Source of the DNA: Littorina saxatilis
Taxonomy: Eukaryota > Mollusca > Gastropoda > Littorinimorpha > Littorinidae
Length of the DNA stretch: 64,000 nt
Reading direction: 5' to 3'
NCBI RefSeq assembly: GCF_037325665.1
Contig: NC_090255.1
Span: 19,656,281 to 19,720,280 of the forward strand
Below the pieces are notes generated by a model. That model saw only the letters and a list, made by a program, of their open reading frames with translations, did no database searches and was not told where the DNA came from. Position numbers and translations under genes: made by a program. The number at the start of each line of letters is the position of its first letter. Positions within the stretch are counted from its first letter, which is position 1. This document shows positions 1 to 12,993 of the stretch, piece by piece.

Positions 1-1108
1 CTCCACCCCGTACAGCTCCCCCTCGAGCACGACACTCTCTGGGAGTATCGCCGCCCTGAAACACAGGCGAACAGCGGTAGAGGGGATACCGTCCCTGTTC
101 TTGAGCCTGGCCAAGAATTTCACTGAGGAGGGGCCCTTATCAATAAGGTCCCCACTCTCAGTGCGGATTCTGGTCCTAATGCTCATCTCCCTCGGGTCCT
201 CAATGGAGTGAGAGAGAGGCACGGACTTAATAACTCCGTCTGTGGTGGCCTCGGGGACAAAGGATTTGACCCAGATTCCCCCCAGATCGATGAGGGCAGC
301 CAGTTTGGTCTGCTGCTTGGCATTTGTGCAGCCGACCAAGAACTTGTTATGAGAGATGGCCCTCATCGAGAGGATCTCCCCCACCGCCGCACCAAGGACC
401 TTGAAGCGTCTCAGCCCCACCCCGTAGAGTGTGGCTGGTCCGCTCTTCGTGTCCTCGATTATGACGGTGAACTGGAGGAACTCTGGTGGAGGGCCTGGAT
501 TTTGTTTGAAGAGTTTTTTTCCTGACGCCCCTGCGTTTCTGACTGTTTTGAGTTGTTGGGTTTGTGTGTTTTGTTGTTTTGGGGGCCACGCCCGCTGAGG
601 AGGAGATCTCCTCGGGCCCAGCCTTTTCAATGATACTTTGTATAGAGGTGCTCTGCGCGGCGGCGGTGCCACTGGTGGCCTCCCCCTGTGCGCATTTTTG
701 TTTATTGTTTTTTTTTACCATTTGTTTTGTTCTTTTGTCTGGTTTTTTGGAAGACCCATCCCGTCTGGTTCCGGGACTGAACCCCAAGTGGAAGAGAGAG
801 GACCCCCAGTCCCCTCTGTATGGTTTTTTTCGTTGGAGTCCTCTCTCTTCCTTTTTGGTGGAGGGGGATTGGCCGAGCAAACGGATGCCCCGGACACACT
901 CCCCACCTCCCTTCCGTGGAATCGAAAAGGGGTGGAGGTGGGGAGAGATGCCATGGTATTGTCCGGTGACTCCGGCGACTCTGATACATTAAGAGAAGCC
1001 ATGTTGGAGCCGAAGCTCCAAGTTTAAAGGTCCAGTGGCAGGTCTGCCACCAGGCTATAGTTAAAGCTTAGTGGTTTGTATCCACTACTCATTTACTCAG
1101 CATCAGAG
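1..1108 (-). mobile_element. LINE ORF1 (gag-like) fragment with 5' UTR, runs off the window start
   Basis: On the minus strand a reading frame starts at an ATG near 1002 and leaves the window at base 1. The N-terminal part is a Ser/Pro-rich tail. From about 540 down to 1 the frame is continuous and encodes the RRM-like nucleic-acid-binding region typical of ORF1 proteins of non-LTR retrotransposons, with stretches such as LYGVGLRRFKVLGAAVG and KFLVGCTNAKQQ; CCHC knuckles would be expected beyond the window edge. In the middle (about 530-715) the frame moves by one base at an A-run and later returns, so this copy is broken. The stretch 1003-1108 reads as 5' UTR. A known domesticated ORF1 seems unlikely given the frame changes. 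Family assignment is from recollection of the ORF1 pattern. Confidence 0.7.
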
Positions 1109-1869
1109 GCTCACCACACAAACAAAAAAAAAGAGAAAAAAAAGAGAGAGAATTGGGTGGGGGCGGGGGGGGGGAGGACCGATGGGGATGAGGGGTGAGG
1201 TAATGGCGAGAGGGTAGATGGGAGGACTGCCTCGTTAGTCGAGGTCAAGCCCAAGGACCATGAGATGAGTGAGCAATGAGCATGAGTCCACCTGTAAAAA
1301 TACTTATGATGCTTTGTAGAAAGCTTGTTAAAATTTGGGTAAGATTTTATAAAAGAACTACTACCAGACTGACTGTGACGGCTTGTGGCTTGCGACACAG
1401 AAGATAGAAGAAGGGAGATAACCACTACATAGCCTAACAGGCAGCCTATGTGGGGGAGGAGAGACAAACAACAACAACAACAAACAAAACAACAAAACAA
1501 AAACAAAAAAAACCACGTGCCTAAAAAAAAAAAAAAAAAGACAAACAAACAAACACTCGGTTATATGTAGATCGTGGCTAGTAGTATTTACGGAGGAAAT
1601 TAATTTCAATAACCAGGAGGGGATTTATTTCAATAAAAGACTCCCCAGAATTTGGAACAGGGCTAACTATATCGGGTACACTACCGGCCGGGCTATGAGG
1701 TAAAGGGGGGAGGTCAGACTACCGTGGGGTGAAGTGAAGCGTAGTCGTGAGAGGCGAAGTGTAGTGAAGTGCACAGCACGTGGAGTGGGCGTGGCGGGAG
1801 ACACGCAGAGGCAGGATCGCATTGCGTAGTAGCGTTGAGCGAGAGCACGGAGTGTAGCACGCACACCAA
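1109..1869. other. Region without recognised gene
   Basis: A-rich and G-rich low-complexity stretches (purine tract near 1120-1190, CAAC/CAAA simple repeats near 1465-1550) followed by a GTG/GAAGTG-rich stretch at about 1700-1860. No reading frame with codon structure or recognisable homology was seen on either strand. Confidence 0.6.
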
Positions 1870-1875
1870 GATAGT

Positions 1876-3019
1876 TATGGAAAGCCGTTTGGCTCATAAC
1901 CTATACGCGCGTAATAAATAATTCATACGCGCGTAATAAATAATTCATACGCGCGTAAGAAATGATTCATACGCGCGTGCTAAATAATTAATACGCGCGT
2001 AATGATTGATTCATACACGTGTAATAAATAATTCATACACGTGTAAGAAATGATTAAATACACGTGTAATAAATATTTCATGCGCGTGTAAGAAAGGATT
2101 AAATACACGTGTAATAAATATTTCATGCACGTGTAAGAAATGATTAAATACACGTGCAGGAAATAGTTTATACGCGTGTAAGAAATGTTTAAATACACGT
2201 GTAGGAAAAGATTTAAATACACGTGTATTTTAATCATTAGATACACCTGTAATAAATTAAAACTTGAATCGGAAAATATACGACTTCGCAAACCTTCTAA
2301 AGTGACATTGACGTTTGCCGCTTCCGCCATCTTGAGCTGTAAGCATGCAAAGCGAGGCGATGAAGACGCATAGTGTTTTTTTCATGTGGATTCCCAGTCC
2401 GAGTTTTTAAGTCGCTTAACCACGTGACTCCTGCATTTATAACGCTTGTATGAAATATTTATTACACGTGTATTTAATCATTTCTTACACGTGTATGAAA
2501 AATGTATTACACGTGTATTTAATCATGTCTTACACGTGTAAGAAATGATTAAAAACACGTGTAAAACATTGTTCATACACGTGTAAGAAATGATTAAATA
2601 CGCGCGTAATAAATAATTCATACGCGCGTAATAAATAATTCATACGCGCGTAAGAAATGATTCATACGCGCGTACTAAATAATTCATACGCGCGTAATGA
2701 TTGATTCATACACGTGTAATAAATAATTCATACACGTGTAAGAAATGATTAAATACACGTTTAATAAATAATTACACGTGTATTTAAACATTTCTTACAC
2801 GCGCATGAAATGTTAATTATACGTGTATTTAATCATTTCTTACACGAGTATGAAATATTTATTACACGTGTATTTAATCATTATGCTATTCCATAGCATA
2901 AGAAAAAAGATAAATTACACGTGCAATAAGAAATAAATACACGTGTATTAATCATTTATTACGCGTGTATTTATGTTTTATTACACGTGTAATGGTTATG
3001 AGCCAAACGGCTTTCCATA
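1876..3019. mobile_element. Foldback element made of palindromic CACGTG/CGCGCG units
   Basis: Perfect 26-bp inverted ends (1876-1901 and 2994-3019; outer bases TATGGAAAGCCG / CGGCTTTCCATA) are flanked by the direct repeat GATAGT at 1870-1875 and 3020-3025, which looks like a target-site duplication. The interior is dozens of about 20-bp units, each carrying a palindromic core, ACACGTGT or ACGCGCGT, spaced by AT-rich linkers such as AAGAAATGATTAA. Units in the right third run mostly opposite to those on the left. A non-repeat centre (about 2240-2450) contains no good ORF. No transposase is encoded, so it would be non-autonomous. The LHVYL-type ORFs in it are shadows of the repeat. Confidence 0.85.
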
Positions 3020-3025
3020 GATAGT

Positions 3026-3285
3026 GGACGAGACACGAGAGGCAGGCACAGGGCACAAAGCAAAGCAACGCGAGGCAAGAGCAAAGCAAAGCAGAAAGTC
3101 AGATAGTAGCACCACTAGAGTCACTGAGGAAGCAAGACACAGTTACAATGCAGCAAGATATCACAGACAGGCTTTAGAGACAGAGCACAAGCACCAGTAA
3201 GCACAAACAGCAGCACAAGCACAACATCACAGTCGTAGTAGAACAGTGCAACAGCGCAGTGAGGTAGATAGGGTTTCTGTTTTTT
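3026..3285. repeat. Purine-rich degenerate simple repeat
   Basis: Degenerate GCAAAGCAAAG- and CAGCACAAGCA-type tandem motifs directly after the foldback element. No gene seen. Confidence 0.5.
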
Positions 3286-4750
3286 ACATTTAGTCAAGTT
3301 TTGACTAAATGTTTTAACGTAGAGGGGGGAATCGAGACGAGGGTCGTGGTGTATGTGCGTGTGTGTGTGTGTGTGTCTGTGTGTGTGTGTGTGTAGAGCG
3401 ATTCAGACTAAACTACTCAACCGATCTTTATGAAATTTGACATGAGAGTTCCTGGGTATGAAATCCCCGAACGTTTTTTTCATTTTTTTGATAAATGTCT
3501 TTGATGACGTCATATCCGGCTTTTCGTGAAAGTTGAGGCGGCACTGTCACGCCCTCATTTTCCAACCAAATTGGTTGAAATTTTGGTCGGGTAATGTTCG
3601 ACAAAGCCCGGACTTCGGTATTGCATTTCAGCGTGGTGGCTTAAAAATTAATTAATGACTTTGGTCATTAAAAATCTGAAAATTGTAAAAAAAATATGTT
3701 TTTTTATAAAACGATCCAAATTTACGTTTATCTTATTCTCCATCATTTGCTGATTCCAAAAACATATAAATGTTATATTCGGATTAAAAACAAGCTCTGA
3801 AAATTAAATATATAAAAGCCTGCCAAACGGTTGTGTGACGTGTCTAGTGTGTTGGCGAAGTGTCTTGTGCTTGTCACTTCTCGCTTTCAGCCCTCACCGC
3901 TGGCTAGCACCGTCTGTCCTTTTTAGGACAATGCGAAAAGAGAGCAGAATGCGTCAGTCTCTCCTGCCAGTACAATAACCTCTCCACAACAAGCCCTATG
4001 TAGTGCCTCCATCGCGGCGACAGGCGTAAACTGGGTACCGCAAGGCCCCAGGCTAGACTACAAGGACTCGGAGGAGGTTGGCCCCTAGACGTGCGGGCGG
4101 GCCCACCGGTGTGTGGAAACGCCCAGGTGCCCACGAACCAACCTCCAGCTATGGGTCAAATAGCCGGGCAGGATAGGCTCGTCAACCCTGGCAGGCAGCT
4201 ATCCTAAGAGAAGACCACTCTGAATTCAAAACGAGGGTAGAGGAGGCTCATCATCCATGGAAGGAAACTCGTCTAGGAGAAGGAAAACCCCGAAATGAAA
4301 CCCACGCAGTCCCTCGAAGACGGAACGGCACTGGCCTTTTTTAGGCGGGGAGCAGACCGGGTGCCTACGCTATCCTCGACAAATGGTTGTGTCATCAACG
4401 AATCAAATATATAAAAATTATTTTCAAAATAAAATTTTCCAAATCAATTTAAAAACACTTTCATCTTATTCCTTGTCGGTTTCTGATTCCAAAAACATAT
4501 AGATATGATATGTTTGGATTAAAAACACGCTCAGAAAGTTAAAACGAAGAGAGGTACAGAAAAGCGTGCTATCCTTCCCAGCGCAACTACTACCCCGCTC
4601 TTCTTGTCAATTTCACTGCCTATGCCGTGAGCGGTGGACTGACGATGCTGCGAGTATACGGTCTTGCTGCGTTGCATTGCGTTCAGTTTCATTCTGTGAG
4701 TTCGACAGCTACTTGACTAAATGTTGTATTTTCGCCTTACGCGACTTGTT
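3286..4750 (+). mobile_element. ACATTTAGTCAAG-type interspersed repeat, copy 1 (interrupted)
   Basis: Starts with the palindromic head (ACATTTAGTCAAG followed by its reverse complement), then the conserved block ending GAGGGTCGTGG, a TG microsatellite (about 3350-3393), AGAGCGATTCAGA, the block GATGACGTCATATCCGGC, and the 3' end GCCTTACGCGACTTG near 4735-4749. It is split by an insertion at 3818-4404. No coding capacity. This family recurs at least nine times in the window on both strands and is noncoding; the class (SINE-like, MITE or Helitron-like) is unresolved. Confidence 0.85.
3818..4404. mobile_element. 587-bp insertion inside the copy-1 repeat
   Basis: GC-rich segment unlike its AT-rich host repeat. 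It is bordered by a perfect 12-bp direct repeat, AAATATATAAAA, at 3806-3817 and 4405-4416, consistent with a target-site duplication. Near its own ends are two near-identical 12-mers (AAACGGTTGTGT at 3825, AAATGGTTGTGT at 4381). No ORF of note. It resembles UTR sequence of a non-LTR retrotransposon, but I cannot name the family. Confidence 0.65.
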
Positions 4751-5371
4751 TCATATGTTATTCTTTTTCCACGGATCTCGCTTCGAAGAAACAGCTAGGT
4801 AGATCGATAGCGTCTACGTTTTATACTCCTCATCCCGGCGATGAAGCATTCACGTGACATTCTGCAAGCACAATTGACTGCACGTAGCGCAGCTGAAAGT
4901 AGCACATGATGACCGCAGAAGCAACTATATTCAGATTTCTCGACCTCTAAAGTATAATGCTAAAATGACTATTGGACTGTGATGACGGAATTAGGTCAAC
5001 TATCGTGCATGTGAAACGATGTGACGCACAACTTGACTTACCATGCTCCAGTGAACATTTTCTCATTAAACACGATCAGCCACAATAGTAGTTTCCATAA
5101 CACTGCGTTTTGAGTGATCGACAAGAAGAAGAAGAAGATATAACACTGCGTTTGTAGCAAAATAGACACAATAATACAGTGTTGTCCAAGAAACGTGCTA
5201 AAATGTCGTCTGCTTTATGCGTCGGCCATACTTGTGAGAATAGAATCGCGTGAATAACGTCATACGCACGCGTAGCAACGTTGCTTCCTTTGGCACTGAG
5301 GTGAAGGCCGTGTAGTTTCGATTTTAGGGAATGTGACGATGACCTGTTTGTTGTGCCTCCGAGTCGTGCGT

Positions 5372-5374
<3 letters not shown>
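4751..5374. other. Region without recognised gene
   Basis: Mixed-composition DNA with a short GAA/AAG tract near 5125-5140. No domain-bearing ORF or RNA gene seen. Confidence 0.5.
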
Positions 5375-5436
<62 letters not shown>

Positions 5437-5909
5437 GCACACACATATACACACGCGCACACACACACACAACCTCCCCCCCACACACACACAAACCCCC
5501 CCACACGCGCGCATGTATTTCACACACTCACACACACACACACATAAACACACGCGCACACATACACACACACAACCACCCACCCACACACAAACCCCCC
5601 ACACACGCGCGCATGTATTTTACACACACACACTCACACACACACGCACACACACACGCACTCACACACACACACACGCACTCACACACACACACACACA
5701 CACACGCACACACACATATGCACACACACGCACTCACACACACACACACACACACACATGCACACACACGCACTCACACACACACACACACACACATACA
5801 CACACACACACACACGCACACACACACACACACACGCACGCACACACACACACACACATACACACAAACACACACACGCACACACACACCCCACACCCAC
5901 ACACACACT
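5375..5909. repeat. Long compound (CA)n microsatellite, about 535 bp
   Basis: Nearly continuous CA dinucleotides with interspersed CG, TA and CCCC variants; includes two related sub-blocks with CCCACACACG and GCGCATGTATTT (about 5500-5525 and 5597-5622) that suggest a larger internal duplication. Long Thr-His and Cys-Val reading frames across it are artefacts. Confidence 0.95.
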
Positions 5910-6101
5910 CAGTTCAGTTCAGTCGCTGCAAAAAGGCATTTGACAGAGTCTTGCTTGATGACGCTTGGCACGGGATGTTGAATGGTTTCAGAGGTATATG
6001 AGAGAATCATAAAAGTTACCAAAGCACTGTACAGTACAATAACGCCAGCGTGTTGCTTCCCCACAAGCAACTACCGAATCGAGTCTGTTATGAAAAGGAA
6101 A

Positions 6102-6737
6102 CAAGTCGCGTGAAGCAATATAAAAACATTTAGTCAAGCTGTCGGCATTTAAAGTAACAGATAAAGACAACAAACAGTCATCGCCGAGACGATATTTAAG
6201 ATAGTCTCACGTGCAAACGCAGTACTTACTTAACCTATTTTCTGTCATTCTCAGCACATTTGTAGAGTAAACATGACATATGTATATATTTTTGAATTCA
6301 GGATCGAGAAGATGAGGAATACGATGCAATCATTTTTAAATCTTTTAGTGAAAATTCGATTTTAATGACAACTTTAATGAGCAAACTAATTAACTAGTTT
6401 TTAAAGCGTCCAAGCTGAAATGCAATACCATAGTCCGGGCTTTGTCAAAAATTACTTCACACAAATTTCAACCAATTTGGTTGAAAAATGAGGGCGTGAC
6501 AGTGCTTCCACAACTTTCACAAAAAGCCGGATATGACGTCATCAAGGACATTAGTCGAAAAATGAAAAGCTTTCTAGGGATATTATTCCCACGAACTCTC
6601 ATGTGAAATTTCATGAAGATTGGTCCAGTAGTTTTCTATGAATCTCTTTAAACACACACACACACACACATACACCACGACCCTCGTCTCGATTCCCCGT
6701 CCATGTTAAAACATTTAGTCAAAACTTGACTAAATGT
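6102..6737 (-). mobile_element. ACATTTAGTCAAG-type repeat, subfamily B copy
   Basis: Minus-strand copy: head at 6711-6737, CA tract near 6655-6670, GATGACGTCATATCCGGC-block complement near 6525-6545, and CAAGTCGCG end at 6102. Its internal part (6240-6370) differs from the long subfamily and matches the copies at 13731-14041 and 36035-36390. Confidence 0.8.
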
Positions 6738-6781
6738 AAAAATACAGATAGACTGCTGACGTTCCAAACTTTAAGAATAAA

Positions 6782-7565
6782 CAAGTCGCGTAAGGCGAAA
6801 ATACAACATTATTAGTCAAGCTGTCGAACTCACAGAATGAAACTAAACGCACAGCATTTTTCACCAAGACCTCGTAGCATCGTCAGTCCACCGCCCGTGA
6901 CAATGATAGTGAAACCGACAAGCCAGAAAAGCGCGGTAGTAGTTGCGCTGAGCAGGATAGCACGCTTTTATGTATCTTTATTCTTTTTAACTTTGTGAGC
7001 TTGTTTTTAATCCAAACATATTATATCTATATGTTTTTAGAATCAGGAACCTATAAGAAATAAGATGAAATTGTTTTTAAATCGATTTCGGAAATTCAAT
7101 TTTAATCATAATTTTCCTATTGTTAATTTTCAGAGCTTGTTTTTTTTATCCGAATATAACATATTTATATGTTTTTGAAATGAGAAAATGATGAAAAATA
7201 AGATACAATTGTTTTCGGATCGTTTTATGAAAAAATAATTTTAATGACAATTTTTAGATTTTTAATGTCCAAATTCATCAATTAATTTTTAAGCCTTGAA
7301 GCTGAAATGCACTACCAAAGTCCGGCGTTTGTCGAAGATTGCTTGGTCAAAATTTCAATCAATTTCATTGAAAAATGAGAGTGTGACGTACAGTGCCGCC
7401 TCAAATTTTTACAAAAAGCCGGATATGACGTCATCAAAGACATATATTAAAAAAAAATGGAAAAAAGTCTGAGGATATCATTCCCAGGAACTCTCATGTA
7501 AAGTTTCACGAAGATCGGTCCAGTATAGTTTACTCTGAATCGCTCTATACACACACAGACAGACA

Positions 7566-7641
<76 letters not shown>

Positions 7642-7702
7642 ACGACCCTCGTCTCGATTCCCCCTCTATGTTAAAACATTTAGTCAAAACTTGACTAAAT
7701 GT
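6782..7702 (-). mobile_element. ACATTTAGTCAAG-type repeat, long subfamily copy
   Basis: Near full-length minus-strand copy from the CAAGTCGCG end (6782) to the palindromic head (7675-7702), with the (CA)n tract at about 7549-7640 in the standard internal position. It lies only 44 bp from the preceding copy and in the same orientation. Confidence 0.85.
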
Positions 7703-7708
7703 AAAAAC

Positions 7709-7813
7709 CAAGAATGGCAGGTTATTGGAAGGTTTATTATTAACAAAATAATTGTAATTGTAAATCTAACGTGTTTTGTGAATAATAAACGTTCCAATTA
7801 CCCACCATTCTTG
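7709..7813. mobile_element. 105-bp hairpin MITE
   Basis: Two about 33-bp imperfect inverted arms, CAAGAATGGCAGGTTATTGG at 7709 and its near complement ending CCACCATTCTTG at 7813, with a short AT-rich loop. Too short to code for anything. Confidence 0.65.
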
Positions 7814-7818
7814 TGTGT

Positions 7819-8347
7819 TTTATTCCGAGGAGTCTTTTATGACAAGGCCTCTGTCATCGCGAATGTGTAAATGGCGCAGATGGTGGGATCATTAATCACA
7901 AAAAGCGACAGTCGCGAGACTTAAAAAAAACAAAATTCTGCGACAAATTTAAAATTTGGTAACCGTCCAACTGTGCTATAACATTTATGTTTTGCTGTCT
8001 ACTATATTTGCTGTCATCTAGCGTATCTCTCACTTGTGACGTCGGTGACGTGCTACGGCTGTGCAACGTCGGAGGCGACAATATAACATTGCAGTTTTGT
8101 AACAAAATAAATGATTATCATGGCAGTCTGAATAGCAGAATTAGGTGTTAAATGCTGTAGATAAACAAAGATTTGTAAAAATACTGGAAATACACAGACA
8201 ACATAAAATAAGTGTACAATATACATCAAGCGTGTGTATATGTTAGGTGGTGGCTTAAAAACAAATAACCCAAACACCCTCCCCCTCTCCTCCCGCTCCC
8301 CCCCCCCCCCCCATAAGAAAAATCAAACAAACCATACGTTTTTTGTT
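7819..8347. other. Region without recognised gene
   Basis: No coding structure; a C-run near 8299-8313. Nothing else recognised. Confidence 0.5.
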
Positions 8348-8418
8348 ACATTTAGTCAAGTTTTAACTAAATGTTTTAACGTTGACCGGGAATCGAGATG
8401 CGGGGTCTGGTGTATGTA

Positions 8419-8497
<79 letters not shown>

Positions 8498-8507
8498 GTG
8501 TGTGTGT

Positions 8508-8545
<38 letters not shown>

Positions 8546-8642
8546 AGCGATACAGAGCAAAGTACTAGACCGATCTTCATGACATTTCACACGAGAGTTT
8601 CTGGGTATAATATCCCAACACTTTTATTTCATTTTTTCGATA

Positions 8643-11600
8643 GTAAAAGAAAGTAAAGAAAGAAAATCCAAGGTTGATGTTTCCATAAGAAAATATTATA
8701 CGTTTTGTGAGGCAGAATTATGTGAAAATATGATGTTTTTTAAATTCAGTAAGGAGTTTTTAAAACAAGATATACTTTTTGGCGCTGTGTACATTCCCCC
8801 AGAAGGTTCACCATATGTGAATAAGGATGTTTATACCGAATTATACGATGCATTCCTCACTATTGAACATGAAGGCGCGCGCTTACTTGGAGATTTTAAT
8901 GCAAGAACAGGATTACTTATAGATACCACTGAAGATTTATTTGATGTTGATTTTGGTATGCCCTGTGAAACACAAGATATGTGCAGATAAAATGACGAAG
9001 GTGACAACAATTTTTATATCTCGAAGAGACATTCACAAGATGTGTTAGTAAATAATTTCGGGCATGATTTAGTGGATTTTTGTAAAACATCAGATATGGT
9101 TATTGTAAATGGTCGGGCTGGATCAGACAGAGGCACCGGGAAATGTACATGTAAAAATGTTAGTGTTGTTGATTATGTTTTGATATCAGCCAACCTGTTT
9201 CATACCATCAAAGAATTTGTTGTTATGGATTTTTGCGAAATGTTCTCGGATGTTCACTGCCCCTCGGTAATTAAGCTTGATTGTATTTTTGGACACAATG
9301 TTTTAAATCATGATTGTGATGATGAAGTTGGGAACGAAGTGCATGCTTGTAATGTAGCAGAACATTTCGAAGGAAGACCAAAATGGAAAGCAGAATTGGA
9401 AACTGATTATATCTGTGGTCTGGAAGATTCATCGATAAACGATATTGATTTACAATTAGATGAATTGTTAGTATTTAAAGAAAATGTTTCTGTTGACGAA
9501 GATAATAGAGTTGTTTTAGAAGTTAATAATATATTGAAGAGTAGTGCACAGAAGTTAGGGTTATTTAAACGAAATAATTTTGGTAAGAAACAGTATAAAA
9601 GGAAAACCGAAAATTGTCCATGGTTTAATGTTACATGTGAGAAAAAGAGAAAGTCCTTTTTTAAAGCAAAAAAATGTACATAGAAGAATGAAGACTGCCT
9701 TTTCGCGTGAGCTCCGCACCAAAACAAGTCGAAGTTATAAACAGGAAGTAAATAAGCAATTTAAAAAATATCAAGCAGACCTTGTTAAAAAAAAATTAAA
9801 AACCTAAAAAGCCATGATCCAAAATCGTATTGGAAGATTATTAATGGAACACTAAGAGAAAAAAACGAAGAATTACCAAAAGTCTCTTCTGACGTTTTTT
9901 TGAAACACTTTAAAGGTATGTTTTCAGCAGGTGAAGATGAGGTTGATAAAAATGAATCTAATTTAACTGAAATGGTACATAATGATAACGCTGATTTAAA
10001 TTGTATGATAACAGAAGATGAAGTTTTAAAAGCAGTTAAAAAGCTAAAGAATAATAAAGCCTGTGGAAATGATCAAATTATAAATGAGTTTTTGAAAGCT
10101 TCTGCTGGGAAGTTGATTAAAGTATATACAAAGCTGTTTAATGTAATTCTTTGTTCTGGACACATCCCCGACGAATGGTCTGTTGGACTTTTACGCCCCT
10201 TGTATAAGCAAAAAGGAGATGCTGAAGACCCAGCAAATTACAGAGGTATAACCCTGACGAGCTGCTTTGGAAAGTTATTTACCAGTGTTCTGAATAATAG
10301 GCTAACTGATTATTTTGATGAGTATTCAGTCATTGGTGAAGAACAAGCTGGTTTTCGAGCAGGTCATTCAACCCTCGACCACATTTTTACTTTACATAGT
10401 ATTAATGATTACTTTCTATCAAAGAGAAAAAGGTTATATTGTCTTTTTATTGACTATGAAAAAGCATTTGATTATGTGAAAAGAGCTTTTCTATGGAAGA
10501 AGATGTTTGACGCTGGAATAAATGGGCGAATGCTAAATATTATTCAAAATTTGTATAGTAAGGCCAAGTCATGTGTTTTGGTAGGTAACCAAAAGTCAGA
10601 TTTCTTTCAATGTTTTACCGGTGTACATCAAAGGGAAAACTTGTCAACCTTAACCGCATTGTTTGCTGTGTATTTAAATGACTTAAAAGCTTATATGTTT
10701 GATAAAACTGAACACCTCCCTACTATTGAAAGAGAGGTTGATATGTTGGACTTACAGCCGGATGACGCTGAGCTGATGTTTAAAATGTTTATTTTATTAT
10801 ATGCAGATGATACAACCATTTTAGCAGAATCCCCAGAAGCATTACAAGACTCGCTTAATGTGTTGTCCGAATACTGCGATCTGTGGAGTTTGCGGGTGAA
10901 CGCCAAAAAAACGAAAATAGTTGTTTTTTCAAGAGGTAAAATACGAAATTTGCCAGTATTCAAATACAAAGATGAATTAGTTGAGGTCGTGTTCGGTTTT
11001 CAATATTTGGGTCTATTTTTTAATTATAATAATAAGTTTAATAAATCACAAAAGTTGTTATATGATAAGGCCTCTCGAGCAATGTTTAGCTTGTTAAAGA
11101 AGTGTAGAAAATTGTCGTTGTCCATAGATATACAAATTGAATTGTTTGATAAAATAGTTGCACCGATTATGTTATATGGCTGTGAAGTATGGGGACCAAA
11201 TTCGGTAAATTTAGCAACAAAATTGCAGCTACGTTTTTATAAGATTATTTTGAAATTGAGAAAGTCGACCCCAACGTGTATGGTATTAGGCGAATTAGGC
11301 AAATTTCCACTAGATGTCCTCGTAAAAAATAGAATATTTAGTTTTTGGTTCAAATTGGTGGATTGTAATAATAGTAATAAGTTTTCAAATGTATTGTACC
11401 GTTTTTTGCATCGCCTCCATGTAAATAGCATATATGAAGCACCCTATTTAAAACATGTTGAAACAACTTTAAATGCTCTTGGTCTTAGTGGTTTTTGGCA
11501 TGACCAGTTTAATTTACGATGTTCTGAAAAATGGTTTAAATTGAAAACGTTGCAATGCCTAAAAGATCAATATATACAATCGTGGTTTTCAGAATTAAAT

Positions 11601-12550
11601 GAAAAAGAAACTTGTTTGAATTATAGATTGTTTGAAGATACATTTATATTTGAAAATTATTTGAACATTTTACCCAATAACCTAGCACTATCTTTTTTAC
11701 GTTTTAGAACATTAAATCATAAATTACCAATACAGAAAGGCCGAATGTTAAATATACCACATAACGAAAGAATATGTGTTAAATGCCAGTCTGGAGAACT
11801 CGGGGATGAATTTCATTATATATTTCAGTGTCATTTTTTTGAAAATGTGAGGAAAAGGTTTTTACCATTGTATTTTCGTAGAAATTCAAATGCAGTCAAA
11901 TTTAAACATTTATTTGAATTAAAGCCATATGTACTCGATGACTATACACGCTAATTGCTTTACCAACAAAATATTGTGGTCTAGGACCCCTTCAATGTTG
12001 AGATATTTGAATTTTTATTTTGATCTAGATCGTCCTATTTATAGATTTGCCAACAGAGGTAGCGTTGACGCAAGGGAAATAACTCCGCGTCTTTGTTGAC
12101 ATCCTCACTTTTTCAGAGGCTAGAACAAGCTGTAATGCATGTATATGGTCCGCGCATTGCGACATATCGTCATTATATGGCCTTACGATGCATTTGACAT
12201 CGATTGTGGGCAAACTACACATCGTAAACACGGGAGCGAGTTAGTAAGCCTTTAACAAAGAAACGAAAGTTATTGAATTTAATATATTTTATTAAGAGTA
12301 TTTTGAAAGAGTTCTGATTATTTGATCACGTGTTTTTTTTATCAAAAACAAAAACAAACACAGAAACATATACATTCCTGTAAAAAAAAATATGATTACA
12401 ATTATTTTGTTATGAATTAAGCTTGATTCATTTACGGTTAATTAGAAGTGTTGTGTCTCATTAATACATATCTTTTTTGTCGTGTTTATTGCAATTTTTA
12501 TTTTATTCATGTAACCCTAGGGGTTTTTGGAAGAAATATTGACTTGACTT
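8643..12550 (+). mobile_element. 5'-truncated LINE with endonuclease and reverse transcriptase
   Basis: Non-LTR retrotransposon inserted in the repeat above; GATA flanks it (8639-8642 and 12551-12554) as a possible short target duplication. The first bases are already inside the endonuclease domain (GAVYIPPE, LGDFNARTG at about 8775-8915), so the 5' end is missing. The endonuclease frame has one in-frame TAA (8988-8990); frame shifts lie in A-runs near 9660-9680 and 9785-9800. From 9900 to 11954 a 684-codon frame holds the reverse transcriptase: FIDYEKAFD, the GV(R)Q-type turn (here GVHQREN, altered from the usual), YADD near 10800, and a C-terminal Cys/His cluster CVKCQ...DEFHYIFQC near 11770-11830. 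About 600 bp of AT-rich 3' UTR follow, ending in TTGACTTGACTT. It is inactive by these breaks. The clade is not certain. Confidence 0.85.
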
Positions 12551-12993
12551 GATAAATGTCTTTGATGACGTCATATCTGGCTTTTTTGCAAAAGTTGAGG
12601 CGGCACTGTCACGCTCTCATTTTTCAACCAATGTTTTTGAAATTTTGGTCAAGTAATCTTCGACGAAGCCCGAACTTTGGTGTTGCATTTCAGCTTGGAG
12701 GCCTAAACACTAATTAATGAGTTTGCTCATTAAAGTTGTCAAGAAAATAAAATTTTCACAAACAGATTTAAAATTGATTGCATCGTATTCTTCATCAAAT
12801 TCTGAATTTAAGAATATAATACATATGTCATATTTACACTAAAAATGGGATCACAATTAACAAAAATAGATTAATAAGAACTACGATAAAAATTTAAAAA
12901 ATCGATCCAAAAATGAAATTTTGGTCAAGTAATCTTCGACGAAGCCCGGACTTTGGTATTGCATTTCAGCTTCGAGGCTTACAAATTAATTAA

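Noticed and set aside
564-1027. Plus-strand ORFs of 129-142 codons
   Set aside because: Antisense shadows of the LINE ORF1 fragment.
1980-2330. Leu-His-Val-Tyr repeat ORF
   Set aside because: Translation of the palindromic repeat units of the foldback element.
1895-2998. CRISPR-like spaced repeats
   Set aside because: Spacers are themselves repeated, units are palindromic and bounded by TIRs; the DNA is eukaryotic.
5260-5981. Long Thr-His and Cys-Val reading frames on both strands
   Set aside because: Pure (CA)n translation; no initiation context or domain. The same applies to ORFs over the TG tracts at 7.5, 8.4, 17.3, 19.4, 20.7, 24.6, 53.1, 54.1 and 54.7 kb.
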